A stretch of 64,000 nt of DNA from an uncultured Dehalococcoidia bacterium (lineage in GTDB: Bacteria; Chloroflexota; Dehalococcoidia; Lucifugimonadales; UBA1123): contig OY282441.1 in the NCBI GenBank assembly GCA_958296105.1, forward strand, positions 903,800 through 967,799, written 5' to 3'. The translations under genes and the position numbers were made by a program. This document shows, in pieces, positions 55,479 through 64,000 of the stretch. Position 1 is the stretch's first letter. Each line of letters opens with the position of its first letter. Under the pieces are notes generated by a model. It was not told where the DNA came from, searched no databases, and was given only the letters and a program-made list of their open reading frames with translations.

Positions 55479-56371
55479 CCATCACGACAGCGGTTTCACA
55501 GAGCGCGCAGACGACGCTGAGGGGCTATATCGCCCTCACCAAGCCGCGCATAATCTCGCTGCTGGTGTTCACCGCGCTGGGTGGGATGTTCCTCGCGTCC
55601 GGCGGGCCTCCGGATCCCCTGCTTGCGGCTGTGGTGCTGATCGGCGGCGCGCTGGCGGCGGGGGGCGCGAACGCGCTGAACCACTATCTCGACCGCGACA
55701 TAGACGGGATGATGAAGAGGACGTCGAACCGCCCGCTCGTCAGCGGCAGTGTGCCGCCGACTCATGCCATGTGGTTCGGAATCGCGCTCAACGCCGCGGC
55801 GTTCGTGATGCTCGGCTATCTCGCCAACCCTCTCAGCGCGCTTCTTACGCTCTCAGCCACGCTGTTCTACGTGTTCGTCTACACCAAAGGGCTGAAGCGC
55901 AGCACTCCGCAGAACATCGTGATCGGAGGGGCTGCGGGGGCGATTCCGCCGATGGTCGGATGGGTGGCGGTCACGGGCGGGCTTGGTCTGCCCGCACTGT
56001 ACATGTTCGCAATCGTGTTCTTCTGGACGCCGCCGCACTTCTGGGCGCTGTGCCTGCTGCTGAAAGACGACTACGCAGAAGCCAAGCTGCCCATGCTGCC
56101 GGTGGTGGCAGGGGTGGAGGAGACGAAGCGCTGGATTCTGCTGTACGCGGTTCTAGTGCTTGGGCTGACTGTGACGTTCTCGGTCACGGGCGCGGTTGGC
56201 TGGATATACTTCGGCAGCGCGCTGGCTCTGGGGCTGGGCTTCGTGTTCTACGCATGGCGGCTGATGCGAAAAGCCGGGATAGAGGGCGCGAAGGCGGCGT
56301 ATCTGTACTCGCTGGCGTACCTCGCGCTGCTGTTCCTGGCGATCATGGTGGACAGTGTGGCGCGGATCTAA
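55475..56371 (+). CDS. ctaB: Protoheme IX farnesyltransferase (heme O synthase)
   Basis: A UbiA-superfamily prenyltransferase that adds farnesyl to heme B. The ATG at 55475 overlaps the ctaA stop and gives 298 residues. The motif NHYLDRDIDGMMKRTSNRPL is the N-x3-D-x3-D metal-diphosphate site, and YTKGLKRSTPQN with DDYAEAKLPML forms the second. About nine transmembrane helices are visible. A much longer open frame starts at 55088 but is a shadow of ctaA. Confidence 0.95.
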   Translation: MTITTAVSQSAQTTLRGYIALTKPRIISLLVFTALGGMFLASGGPPDPLLAAVVLIGGALAAGGANALNHYLDRDIDGMMKRTSNRPLVSGSVPPTHAMWFGIALNAAAFVMLGYLANPLSALLTLSATLFYVFVYTKGLKRSTPQNIVIGGAAGAIPPMVGWVAVTGGLGLPALYMFAIVFFWTPPHFWALCLLLKDDYAEAKLPMLPVVAGVEETKRWILLYAVLVLGLTVTFSVTGAVGWIYFGSALALGLGFVFYAWRLMRKAGIEGAKAAYLYSLAYLALLFLAIMVDSVARI

Positions 56372-56525
56372 TGGGCAGCTGCGAAAGACGGGGCCGGGGG
56401 ATGGGCGAGATCGCCAGAGGCGGGGACCTAACCTTGACTGTCATAATACGCTTTGATAGATTTTACAACCGATGTCGGCTGCGGCTTCCGAAGAAGTGGG
56501 TAGCGCACCAGAGGTAACCTAAGAC

Positions 56526-57629
56526 ATGTTGAGACTCTCCCCTCGCTACAGGTATCTGATCGCCCTTGCGATGGTCGGAATGCTGGCGGCGCTGCTGTTC
56601 GGATGCACGCCCAACGATCCACATTCCACTTTCGACGCGCGGGGGCCTGTGGCTCAGTCGCAGCTGAACCTGTTCTGGATCATACTGGCTGCGGGCGCCA
56701 TCGTATTCGTGCTGGTCGAGGGGGCGATCATCTACTCGATAATCAAGTTCCGTCGGCGCAGGAACGACGAGATACCCGAACAGGTGGAGGGCAACAGCAC
56801 GGTCGAATTCGCATGGACAGCGGGGCCGACCGCGCTGCTCGTACTCGTCGCCATACCTACTATCATCACCACGTTCGACAATCAGGTCTCGCCCGACCAG
56901 AACGCGCTTACGGTGGACGTGGTGGGCCACCAGTGGTGGTTCGAGTTCCGCTACAGACACCCGGACGACCCCGAGAAGGAGATCAGGTTCGCCAACGACC
57001 TGCACATTCCCGTTGACGAGGTGGTCAACGTGAACCTCGGCTCGGAGGACGTGATTCACAGCTTCTGGATTCCAAAGATCGCGGGCAAAGTGGATATGAT
57101 ACCGGGTGGCGGAAACACCATGTGGATCCAAGCCGATCAGACGGGCTTCTACTATGGGCAGTGCCTAGAGTTCTGCGGCGTTCAGCACGCGAACATGCGC
57201 TTCCGAGTGATCGTCCACTCCGAAGAGGACTTCGACGCTTGGCTCAGGTCCGAAGCCGAGCCTGCCATAGACTCCCCGGACCCGCTGGTACAGGAGGGCA
57301 AGCGCGTCTTCCTGACGGCGGGCTGTACGGCGTGCCACCAGACGCAATCCGTGGTGAACGTGGGGCAAGTCTCTCTACAGGGGCCGAATCTGACGCACGT
57401 AGCCAGCCGAACGAACATAGCGGGCGGCGTGTTCGACAATCGCGGCGAGGATGGCGAAGTCAACGACGCGATTTTCCAGCGCAACATCAGGACGTGGCTC
57501 GAAGACCCGGAGAAAGCCAAGACGGGCAACGTGATGGCGCGCGAGGCGCCGAGCTACATGAATCCGGAGGACGCCCTGAGCGAGGCCGAGCTTTCCGCGC
57601 TGGTCGCCTACCTATCCAGCTTGAAGTAA
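56526..57629 (+). CDS. coxB: Cytochrome c oxidase subunit II with fused cytochrome c domain
   Basis: A 367-residue caa3-type subunit II. A lipoprotein-like signal (AALLFGC, C27) and a second helix (about 47-75) precede the CuA domain: GHQWWFEF, H178, and CLEFCGVQHANM (C213, E215, C217, H221, M224). A C-terminal cytochrome c has CTACH (C267-H271), with methionines in NVMAREAPSYM as axial candidates. The fused heme domain lets the oxidase take electrons without a separate cytochrome c. It begins the structural oxidase genes. Confidence 0.95.
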   Translation: MLRLSPRYRYLIALAMVGMLAALLFGCTPNDPHSTFDARGPVAQSQLNLFWIILAAGAIVFVLVEGAIIYSIIKFRRRRNDEIPEQVEGNSTVEFAWTAGPTALLVLVAIPTIITTFDNQVSPDQNALTVDVVGHQWWFEFRYRHPDDPEKEIRFANDLHIPVDEVVNVNLGSEDVIHSFWIPKIAGKVDMIPGGGNTMWIQADQTGFYYGQCLEFCGVQHANMRFRVIVHSEEDFDAWLRSEAEPAIDSPDPLVQEGKRVFLTAGCTACHQTQSVVNVGQVSLQGPNLTHVASRTNIAGGVFDNRGEDGEVNDAIFQRNIRTWLEDPEKAKTGNVMAREAPSYMNPEDALSEAELSALVAYLSSLK

Positions 57630-57668
57630 GAACAGACCGACATTGGCAACAGTGTCTGGAGGAACGGA

Positions 57669-59576
57669 ATGACGACCATTCCCCTGGCGATTCCCAGGCC
57701 AGTCCACCCAACGGGCATATGGTCTTGGATCACGACGATAGACCACAAGCGGATAGGCATTCTCTACGGAGTGACCGCCTTTCTGATGTTCTTCTCCGGC
57801 GGCATCGAGGCTCTGCTGATTCGCATACAGCTTGCGCGTCCTGAACAGAACCTGATCACGCCGGAGATATTCAATCAGCTGTTCACGATGCACGCCACTA
57901 CGATGATCTTCCTTGGGGTGATGCCGCTTTCGGCTGCCTTCTTCAACTTCGTGGTTCCCTTGCAGATTGGCGCGCGCGACGTTGCGTTCCCCAGGCTCAA
58001 CGCCTTCAGCTACTGGACGTTCCTCGGGGGCGCGCTCATCCTCAAGATGAGCTGGCTCACCGGCTCCGCGCCCAACGGGGGCTGGTTCGGATACTCGCCG
58101 CTGACGGGCATCACGTACAACCCGGGACACGGCATAGACGTCTGGATACTCTCTCTACAGGTGCTGGGCATCGCGTCCTTGGCGGCGTCGTTCAACTTCA
58201 TCGTCACCATACTCAACATGAGGGCGCCCGGCATGGGGCTGATGCGTATGCCGCTGTTCACGTGGATGACGCTGGTTACCGCCATTCTGCTGGTGCTGGC
58301 GTTCCCGGTGATCACGGTGGCGCTGATCGAGCTGTTCTTCGACCGCGCCTTCGGGATGAACTTCTTCAACGTTGCCGCAGGCGCGAACGCGGTTCTCTGG
58401 CAGCATCTGTTCTGGGTGTTCGGACATCCGGAGGTGTACATCCTCATCCTTCCTGCCATGGGCATCGTCTCGGACATCATACCGGTCTTTTCGCGCAAGC
58501 CGCTGTTCGGTTACGGAACGGTGGTGCTTGCGGGCGTCATCATCGCCTTCATGGGCTGGATGGTCTGGAGCCATCACATGTTCACGGTGGGGCTTGGGCC
58601 TGTCGCCAACTCGGTGTTCGCGGTGACGACGATGATGATAGCCGTGCCGACGGGCATCAAGGTCTTCAACTGGATGGGGACGATGTGGGGAGGCTCGCTG
58701 AGCTTCAAGACGCCGATGCTGTTCGCTCTGGGCTTCGTGACGATGTTCGTCATAGGCGGCATCAGCGGCGTGATGCACGCCATCGCGCCGTCGGACGCGC
58801 AGCAGCAGGACACCTACTTCATCGTCGCCCACATCCACTACGTGCTGTTCGGAGGGGCGATATTCGCCATTCTCGCGGGTGTGTACTACTGGTTCCCCAA
58901 GCTGACGGGGCGGATGTACGACGAAAAGCAGGGGCAGATGCACTTCTGGCTCATGTTCATCGGCCAGAACATAACCTTCTTCCCGATGCACTTCACGGGA
59001 CTCAACGGAATGCCGCGCCGCATCTACTCGTACTACGGCGGTCTTGGCTGGGACTTCTGGAACTTGGTATCCACGCTCGGAGCCCTGATCCTGGCTGTGG
59101 GCTTCCTGATCTTCATATACAACATGGCGAAGAGCTGGCGGAAGGGCGAGGTCGCCGGAAGCGATCCGTGGGACGGGCGCACGCTGGAGTGGTCCATCCC
59201 CTCGCCGCCGCCGGAGTACAACTTCGTGGAGATTCCCCACGTGGAGGACCGCGATGACTGGTGGGAGGAGAAGCAGCGTCGCCGCGAGCGTCGCGCCGTT
59301 CCGGTGGTCGCGGGCGGATCGGACGCGGACGAGGGTCACGACATCCACCTTCCACAGCCGTCCTACTGGCCGTTCTTCGTCTCGCTGGGGCTGTTCATAG
59401 GCGGGATGGGTCTCATCTATCTTATGAACGTGGACGCGGACGGCATCCGAACGCTCAACTGGGCCGCGCTCACTGTCACGGTCGCGGGCTTGTTCATGGG
59501 CGTCGTATCGGTGTACCGCTGGTCGTTCGAGCCGGTCAACGACCCCGAGCCAGACGGCGGACACGCCGCGCACTAA
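57669..59576 (+). CDS. coxA: Cytochrome c oxidase subunit I
   Basis: The catalytic heme-copper subunit, 635 residues with 12 or more helices. It has MHATTMIFL (heme a His), FWVFGHPEVYILILPAMG (CuB His and the His-Tyr crosslink, and the D/K-type proton-channel region), SHHMFTVGL and TYFIVAHIHYVLFGG. The extended C-terminal part (about 500-635) carries a soluble linker and a further pair of helices, as in fused subunit I/III-type or actinobacterial forms. It lies between coxB and coxC in one operon. Confidence 0.96.
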   Translation: MTTIPLAIPRPVHPTGIWSWITTIDHKRIGILYGVTAFLMFFSGGIEALLIRIQLARPEQNLITPEIFNQLFTMHATTMIFLGVMPLSAAFFNFVVPLQIGARDVAFPRLNAFSYWTFLGGALILKMSWLTGSAPNGGWFGYSPLTGITYNPGHGIDVWILSLQVLGIASLAASFNFIVTILNMRAPGMGLMRMPLFTWMTLVTAILLVLAFPVITVALIELFFDRAFGMNFFNVAAGANAVLWQHLFWVFGHPEVYILILPAMGIVSDIIPVFSRKPLFGYGTVVLAGVIIAFMGWMVWSHHMFTVGLGPVANSVFAVTTMMIAVPTGIKVFNWMGTMWGGSLSFKTPMLFALGFVTMFVIGGISGVMHAIAPSDAQQQDTYFIVAHIHYVLFGGAIFAILAGVYYWFPKLTGRMYDEKQGQMHFWLMFIGQNITFFPMHFTGLNGMPRRIYSYYGGLGWDFWNLVSTLGALILAVGFLIFIYNMAKSWRKGEVAGSDPWDGRTLEWSIPSPPPEYNFVEIPHVEDRDDWWEEKQRRRERRAVPVVAGGSDADEGHDIHLPQPSYWPFFVSLGLFIGGMGLIYLMNVDADGIRTLNWAALTVTVAGLFMGVVSVYRWSFEPVNDPEPDGGHAAH

Positions 59577-59598
59577 ACCCCTCACGGAGGCTGATCAA

Positions 59599-60249
59599 GT
59601 GGCAAACGCTACCGCCGCCGTCACGCACGGCGAGCATGAACCAACCACCACGGGCTTGGACCATCGAAAGCTCCTCATGTGGGCGTTCCTCGGGTCGGAC
59701 TGCATGTTCTTCGGTACGCTGATCGCCACGTATCTGGTCTACAAGAACAAGAGCATCGAGGGCGCGCTGCCCATAGACGTGTTCGACATTCCGGTGACGT
59801 CCGTCAGCACTTTCGTACTGCTGATGAGCTCCATGAGCATGGTCATGGCTTACGCTTGGCTGACGCGGGGAAACCTGAAGGCGTTCAGGATATGGCTTGC
59901 GTCGACTGCCATAATGGGCGCGACCTTCTTGGCGTTCCAGATGTTCGAGTTCAGGGACTTCGCGGTGCATGGCCAGCTGACGCCGCGCACGAACCTGTTC
60001 GGAAGCACTTTCTTCACGCTGACGGGCTTCCACGGCGCGCACGTGACGCTCGGCGTGGTATGGCTGCTCTCCATTCTGTTCCACTCCTTCAGAAAGGGCG
60101 GGGTGACCCCCGAGAAGAACCTGGACGTGGATCTTGCCGCGCTGTACTGGCACTTCGTGGACATCGTATGGATCGTGATATTCACGGTGGTGTACCTGTT
60201 CGGAGTCTTCGAGGGCTTCCCCGGCGCGGCGGTGTCCACTGGCCACTGA
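59599..60249 (+). CDS. coxC: Cytochrome c oxidase subunit III
   Basis: A 216-residue membrane subunit from a GTG start with CGGAGG upstream. The helix LLMWAFLGSDCMFFGTLIATYLVYK, FGSTFFTLTGFHGAHVTLGV and LYWHFVDIVWIVIFTVVYL mark it as subunit III (five helices). It stabilises subunit I and shapes proton and oxygen access. The gap that follows (60250-60471) holds an 83-bp repeat. Confidence 0.95.
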   Translation: MANATAAVTHGEHEPTTTGLDHRKLLMWAFLGSDCMFFGTLIATYLVYKNKSIEGALPIDVFDIPVTSVSTFVLLMSSMSMVMAYAWLTRGNLKAFRIWLASTAIMGATFLAFQMFEFRDFAVHGQLTPRTNLFGSTFFTLTGFHGAHVTLGVVWLLSILFHSFRKGGVTPEKNLDVDLAALYWHFVDIVWIVIFTVVYLFGVFEGFPGAAVSTGH

Positions 60250-60252
60250 CCG

Positions 60253-60418
60253 ATGAGATATCCCCTTCGCTCGCCGTGAGAGGAAGGGGGCAAGCTGGGG
60301 GCGGGATCCCCCATCCCTCGATGAAGAGGGACAGAATGAGATAGCCCCTTCGCTCGCTGTGAGAGGAAGGGGCCAAGCTGGGGGGCGGATCCCGCATCCC
60401 TCAATGAAGAGGGACAGC
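60253..60418. repeat. Two tandem 83-bp hairpin-forming units
   Basis: Units start at 60253 and 60336. Each contains CCCCTTC...GAAGGGG and TCCCTC...GAGGGA inverted repeats, so each can fold into two hairpins. They resemble the GC-rich intergenic repeats common in large Chloroflexota genomes and may also slow or end transcription between coxC and coxD. Confidence 0.8.
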
Positions 60419-60471
60419 GTGAGGGGAAAAGCCCCGCATACAGTCAAGACATCGCTTGAGAGGGAGCGCGA

Positions 60472-60807
60472 ATGAGCCAGCAGGAAGAGACCCGCGTTGA
60501 AGAGTCACAGGATGCGCACAGCGTCCACACGGGACACCCCACGCCCGCCACCTACTTCAAGGTGGCTATGGCGCTGTCCATTCTCACCGCCATAGAGGTC
60601 GGCATCTTCTACATCACCGCGCTGAGCTACGCCATCATCCCCATACTCGCCATCCTGTCCATCGGGAAGTTCGCGCTCGTGGTCATGTACTACATGCACC
60701 TGAAGTTCGACCATCCGATATTCTCGGGTATGTTCTTCTTCGGCATGTTCGTTGCTACAGGGGTGATATTCGCGCTGATGGCGCTGTTCAGCTGGTTCCT
60801 GATCTAG
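60472..60807 (+). CDS. coxD: Cytochrome c oxidase subunit IV (prokaryotic)
   Basis: A 111-residue protein with a charged N-terminus and three helices. The segment TYFKVAMALSILTAIEVGIFY and KFALVVMYYMHLKFDH match the prokaryotic caa3-type subunit IV. It stabilises the complex. The operon continues with ctaG after 31 bases. Confidence 0.9.
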   Translation: MSQQEETRVEESQDAHSVHTGHPTPATYFKVAMALSILTAIEVGIFYITALSYAIIPILAILSIGKFALVVMYYMHLKFDHPIFSGMFFFGMFVATGVIFALMALFSWFLI

Positions 60808-60838
60808 CCGGCGCTGACGTTCGCAACCTGTTGGGAGG

Positions 60839-61705
60839 ATGGAGTTGGAGACCGGGTCGCTGTGGATGGCATGGCAGGCAGAACCTGAGTCCGTCGTCCT
60901 TCTGGTCGTCATAGAGGGGCTGTACCTGCTTGGGGTGGGCCCGCTGCGCGAGCGCAACAACTGGGCGGACTACGTGGATCCGCGCCAGACTGCCACCTTC
61001 ACGGCTGGCATCATCGTACTGTTCCTCGCGCTCGTCTCTCCGATAGACGTGGTGAGCGATGACTACCTGTTCAGCGTCCACATGCTCCAGCACGTCCTGC
61101 TGACGCTGGTCGCGCCTCCGCTGATGGTCAGGGGCATACCGGACTGGCTCATCCGACCGCTGCTGAGGCCTAACTGGTCTTTCAGGTGCGCCCGCGCCAT
61201 AACCCACCCGATAGGCGCGTTCTTGGCGTTCAACATCGTATTCTCGCTCTGGCACGTGCCGGCGATGTACAACGCCTCGCTTCAGAACGAGGTGATCCAC
61301 GTGGTGGAACACGCCATGATGATCTCCACCGCTATGATCATGTGGTGGCCGCTGACCAGCACCATGCCGGAGCTGCCCCGCGTGTCGTACCCGATGCAGA
61401 TGATGTATCTGTTCGGGCTGTCGGTGGCGCAGATAATCGTATTCGGCGCGCTGACCTTCGCCGGCGAGCCGCTCTACGAGCGCTACGCGAACGCTCCGAG
61501 AATCGCCTCGATCTCCGCGCTCACGGATCAGCAGATCGGCGCGATCATAATGAAGGTGGGCGGCGGTGTGCTGTTCCTTGGTCTGCTGATCGTGACCTTC
61601 TATCGCTGGTACGGCGAGGAGGAGCGGCTGAGGCGCGCCAATCGCAAACGGCGTTATACTTACATATCGGACAGCCCCCCTGAGCTGGAGGACAACCCCG
61701 GATGA
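60839..61705 (+). CDS. ctaG: Cytochrome c oxidase assembly protein (caa3-type CtaG)
   Basis: A 288-residue membrane protein with about seven helices. It contains YLFSVHMLQHVLLTLVAPPLM, WHVPAMYNASLQNEVIHVVEHA and several histidines suited to copper handling, as in the Bacillus-type CtaG. It assists assembly of the oxidase metal sites. The C-terminal tail is charged and ends ELEDNPG. The stop overlaps the next gene by ATGA. Confidence 0.9.
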   Translation: MELETGSLWMAWQAEPESVVLLVVIEGLYLLGVGPLRERNNWADYVDPRQTATFTAGIIVLFLALVSPIDVVSDDYLFSVHMLQHVLLTLVAPPLMVRGIPDWLIRPLLRPNWSFRCARAITHPIGAFLAFNIVFSLWHVPAMYNASLQNEVIHVVEHAMMISTAMIMWWPLTSTMPELPRVSYPMQMMYLFGLSVAQIIVFGALTFAGEPLYERYANAPRIASISALTDQQIGAIIMKVGGGVLFLGLLIVTFYRWYGEEERLRRANRKRRYTYISDSPPELEDNPG

Positions 61706-61908
61706 GCAAAGACTTCGGATTCTCGGTTCTGTTTCCGCTGCTGGCGGTCCTGCTGATCGCGGTATATGGCGGCGGACTCGGAATCATATTCATAGTTCTG
61801 CGGGAGCAGGTGGGGGTCGAGGGCGTGATAGTTCTCGGCACGGCGCTGGTGCTTCTCGTGCCGATAGCCGCCTATCTGCTGACGCGCAACGAGCCGATCG
61901 AGTCCTGA
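61702..61908 (+). CDS. Small membrane protein of the oxidase operon, 68 aa
   Basis: A 68-residue protein overlapping the ctaG stop. Two hydrophobic helices (about 8-30 and 38-60) fill almost the whole sequence. I do not recognise a family. Its position after ctaG in an overlapping arrangement suggests a small accessory or assembly subunit of the oxidase. Confidence 0.7.
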   Translation: MSKDFGFSVLFPLLAVLLIAVYGGGLGIIFIVLREQVGVEGVIVLGTALVLLVPIAAYLLTRNEPIES

Positions 61909-61978
61909 CTGTGTGCGGCCGGCGCGGCGCATCTGCGATCTCCGGATTCCCGCTTGCGCCAGTGACGACAGGGCTGGG

Positions 61979-64000
61979 ATGAGCATACCGAACGCCGCCA
62001 AGCGTGTTCTGAACGCCGCCGTTAGAACATTTGTATGGGGGGGGGGGGGTAATTCCTTCCTCACGGCTGGTTCTGGCGGCGTTCGTGTGCCTGCTCATAG
62101 TGGCGGCGGGGCTGCGCTTCTATGACCTGCCGGGGACTTCCGTATCGAGTGACGAAGCGATTGCCTCCAATAATTCGAGTGGCGCCCTCTCGGAAGTCAT
62201 CCCCGGCACTAATTGCTGTAACACCTCGCCTATACTGTATCCCCTGGCGCTGTGGGCGGTGCAGAAAGTGGATGTCTCTGCCTTCAGCCTCCGCGTTCTG
62301 CCGGCGGCGGCAAGCGTCCTGACCGTTGCCGTGATGCTCTTCTTGCTGCCGCGCCTCGGGGTCGCTCGGGGAGCCGCGTTCTTGGCGGCGCTGCTCGCCA
62401 CGCTTTCGGTCGAAGCGATCAGGCACGCTCAGGATGCGCGGGAATACTCCATCGACACGCTGCTTGCCGTTCTGATGACGGCGGGGCTGCTGTGGTATCT
62501 GCGGGACGGCAGGAAAGCTCTGCTCTGCGTTTCGCTGCTCCTCGCGCCGCTGCTCCAGTACGGTCTGGTGCTGTTCGGCGTCGCCGTATTGGGCGCGGCT
62601 GTGATTCTACTTCCCTCGACTTTGGCGGCATCTGAAGGGAATTCGATTCGCAATTGGATCGAGCGGCGCATCGGTTTGGTCCTGCCCGCAGTGTGCTTCC
62701 TGGTGGGGTGCGCCATAAGCTACGCGGTCACTCTGCGCTATCAGTGGCAGGAAGGGGGCTTCGCTTCGGGTGGCTATCTATCGGAGTATTACTATCAGGG
62801 AAAGTTCGATGCGCCCGCGATCTTCGAGTTTTCGATTGATGGGATTTGGAGTCTATTGACGTATCACTTGACGGGGGTCGTGGCGATGGCGGCGCTCGCC
62901 ACATTCTCGATCATCCTGGTCGCAAGGCTGCTCAGAAAGTTTAGAGGAAAGTTTCCAGACAGCGCCATCGCAGTCTTGTTTTCGTTGTGCATTGCGGTTT
63001 CCGTCGGCGCTGCCCTGCTGAGCATATATCCCTTGGGAGACATTCGCGCAAACCTCTATCTGGGGCCGATTGTCTTCCTGACGGTTGGCGTTGCGTTCCA
63101 TTGGACGGCGGACAGTCTGTCCTCGCTCACGCGCCGGGCGTGGCTGGCTCCGGCGCTGGTCGTCGCGGCAGTCGGCGCAACAGCGCTTGCGGGGGTGAGC
63201 GACATACGGCGGCAGGACAATCTATATCATCATAAGGGCCACAACGCCGAGGCCGTTCTCGCCTTTCTGGAAGAGAATGTGGAAGAAGGAGACATGGTTT
63301 ACATAGACTATCATTTAGTCTCTATGATGAAGTTCTATCAAGATGAAAAACCGAGCAGCTACCACTATGGAAAAGCAGGATGCTGGCCCACCTTAGAAGA
63401 AAGGTGTATCCGTGAAATATTCGGTTTAGGCTTCTCGCTCCCCAATATCCCAAATAGAATCTTCTTGGTCCACCACTCGGCGGTTCGTATAGAGACAACG
63501 ACGACACCATCCGGCGAGGCCGGGATTACTGACAGGGTGGGAAACGCTGTCTCTGCCTACTTGGTTAACGACAAGTCCCACTGGGCTGACGACAACCCGC
63601 CCCAGCCTTGGCGATGGCAGCGGGCCGACGCCCTGCCCGGCGATGCCAATACACCCGACGACGCCACTTGGACCGACATCGTAGGCGCGCGCTCATCCAA
63701 CTACACTCTGCGGAAGGAAGACAGGGGCAAGTTCTTGCGCGCCTACGTGTCCTACGAGAAGAATGGCATAACGTACCAGGTTCAGACGGATGCCATAAGC
63801 ACGCTAGAAGTAAAGAGCGGGTTGGAGCTGCTGGGAGAGCAAGTTCCAGCCGAGAATGTCCTTGCTGACGGATATTTCCATATCGCTCTGGTTGCGAACA
63901 TCAAAGAGTCCGTCGTATCGGTGGTCCGCGCCGCCTACGAGTCGGTCGTATCCGGCGAACCCGTAATTCGCTCGGACTTCGACGTGTATCTCAGCGAAGA
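61979..64000 (+). CDS. GT39-like membrane glycosyltransferase, frame broken by a 13-G tract, 3' end outside window
   Basis: Starting at 61979 (MSIPNAAKRVLNAAVRTFVW) the frame is lost at the G run 62037-62049 and ends at 62125. Removing one G joins it to a frame that stays open from 62049 to the window end. That part begins IPSSRLVLAAFVCLLIVAAG, then FYDLPGTSVSSDEA, the first-loop acidic motif of PMT/ArnT-type enzymes (polyprenyl-phosphate sugar donors). About nine further helices follow, then a soluble region with an Ig-like segment (WRWQRADALPGD, WTDIVGARSSNYT). It probably decorates the cell surface. The soluble tail is unusual for GT39. Confidence 0.8.
62037..62049 (+). repeat. Poly-G tract (13 G) inside the glycosyltransferase gene
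   Basis: Thirteen G lie between TTTGTAT and TAATTCC. With 13 G the frame is off; with 12 or 15 it continues. It is the second such tract in the window and is off by the same single base as the one at 45445. Confidence 0.9.

Noticed and set aside
58155..59585. 476-codon antisense ORF over coxA, and similar long antisense frames over acuC and the enolase gene
   Set aside because: GC-rich codon bias keeps the antisense frame open; the products are His/Arg-rich and resemble no protein.

Overview
The window most likely comes from a Chloroflexota genome of the SAR202/Dehalococcoidia type. The evidence is a GC-rich sequence with GC-ending codons, an F420 economy (an NpdG-type F420:NADP oxidoreductase and two LLM-class flavin/F420 oxidoreductases), a galactonate-dehydratase-like enolase-superfamily enzyme, a T-box-controlled trp operon, a CCG-domain (type E) succinate dehydrogenase and an aa3/caa3-type oxidase cluster. 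This placement is inference from gene content; no rRNA gene is present.

Layout. 1-7438 (minus strand): ybaB/ebfC (partial), dnaX, ybeY, hflC, hflK, an unknown gene, a secreted gluzincin protease and a CDP-alcohol phosphatidyltransferase. 7650-10650: tRNA-Arg(CCU), then wreckage of a large serine recombinase and of an IS1-like transposase, then a CBASS-like nucleotidyltransferase that carries its own E2-like and SEC-C domains. 10650-22400: an EF-G-2-type GTPase, npdG, a second gluzincin, an AcuC-type deacetylase, trehalose-6-phosphate synthase, glutamate dehydrogenase, an LLM oxidoreductase, coaX, coaBC and a tautomerase. 22567-29843: promoter, T-box leader, trpS, trpE, trpG, trpD, a HAD phosphatase, trpC, trpF and an SRPBCC gene. 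29849-33478: a very large SF1 helicase with a possible toxin-like N-terminus and eight near-identical TPRs. 34414-42355: sdhA, then a restriction-modification pair and three tandem nucleotidyltransferase-HEPN fusion genes with an exact 817-bp start-to-start period, then sdhB and an SdhE/HdrB-like subunit. 42503-44734 (minus): a membrane-bound sulfite-oxidase-like enzyme and the enolase-superfamily enzyme. 44911-49240: a GHKL-ATPase cassette of four genes, with a 14-G tract that breaks the ATPase frame and a canonical slippery heptamer ahead of a PP-loop gene that lacks a usable start. 49245-51726 (minus): squalene/phytoene synthase, an LLM oxidoreductase and tRNA-Lys(CUU). 51917-54265: a decayed antitoxin with a palindromic operator, then a compact cassette of an unknown gene, a TIR-like gene and a HEPN gene. 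54447-61908: the heme A and cytochrome oxidase cluster (ctaA, ctaB, coxB, coxA, coxC, coxD, ctaG). 61979-64000: a GT39-like membrane glycosyltransferase broken by a 13-G tract and running off the window.

How it works together. The ordinary backbone supports respiration (sdh, cta/cox), tryptophan and CoA synthesis and F420 redox chemistry. Five separate defence-like loci are set into this backbone: CD-NTase-E2-SEC-C; helicase-TPR; R-M plus triple MNT-HEPN inside the sdh operon; the GHKL/PP-loop cassette; and the TIR/HEPN cassette. Two lie beside tRNA genes, next to decayed recombinase, transposase or toxin-antitoxin genes. The most unusual features are the two off-by-one poly-G tracts, the slippery site fusing a GHKL-cassette protein to a PP-loop enzyme, the CD-NTase-E2 fusion, the TIR-HEPN trio and the triplicated MNT-HEPN fusions. 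The poly-G and slippery-site observations could in principle be homopolymer sequencing errors and need read-level checks.
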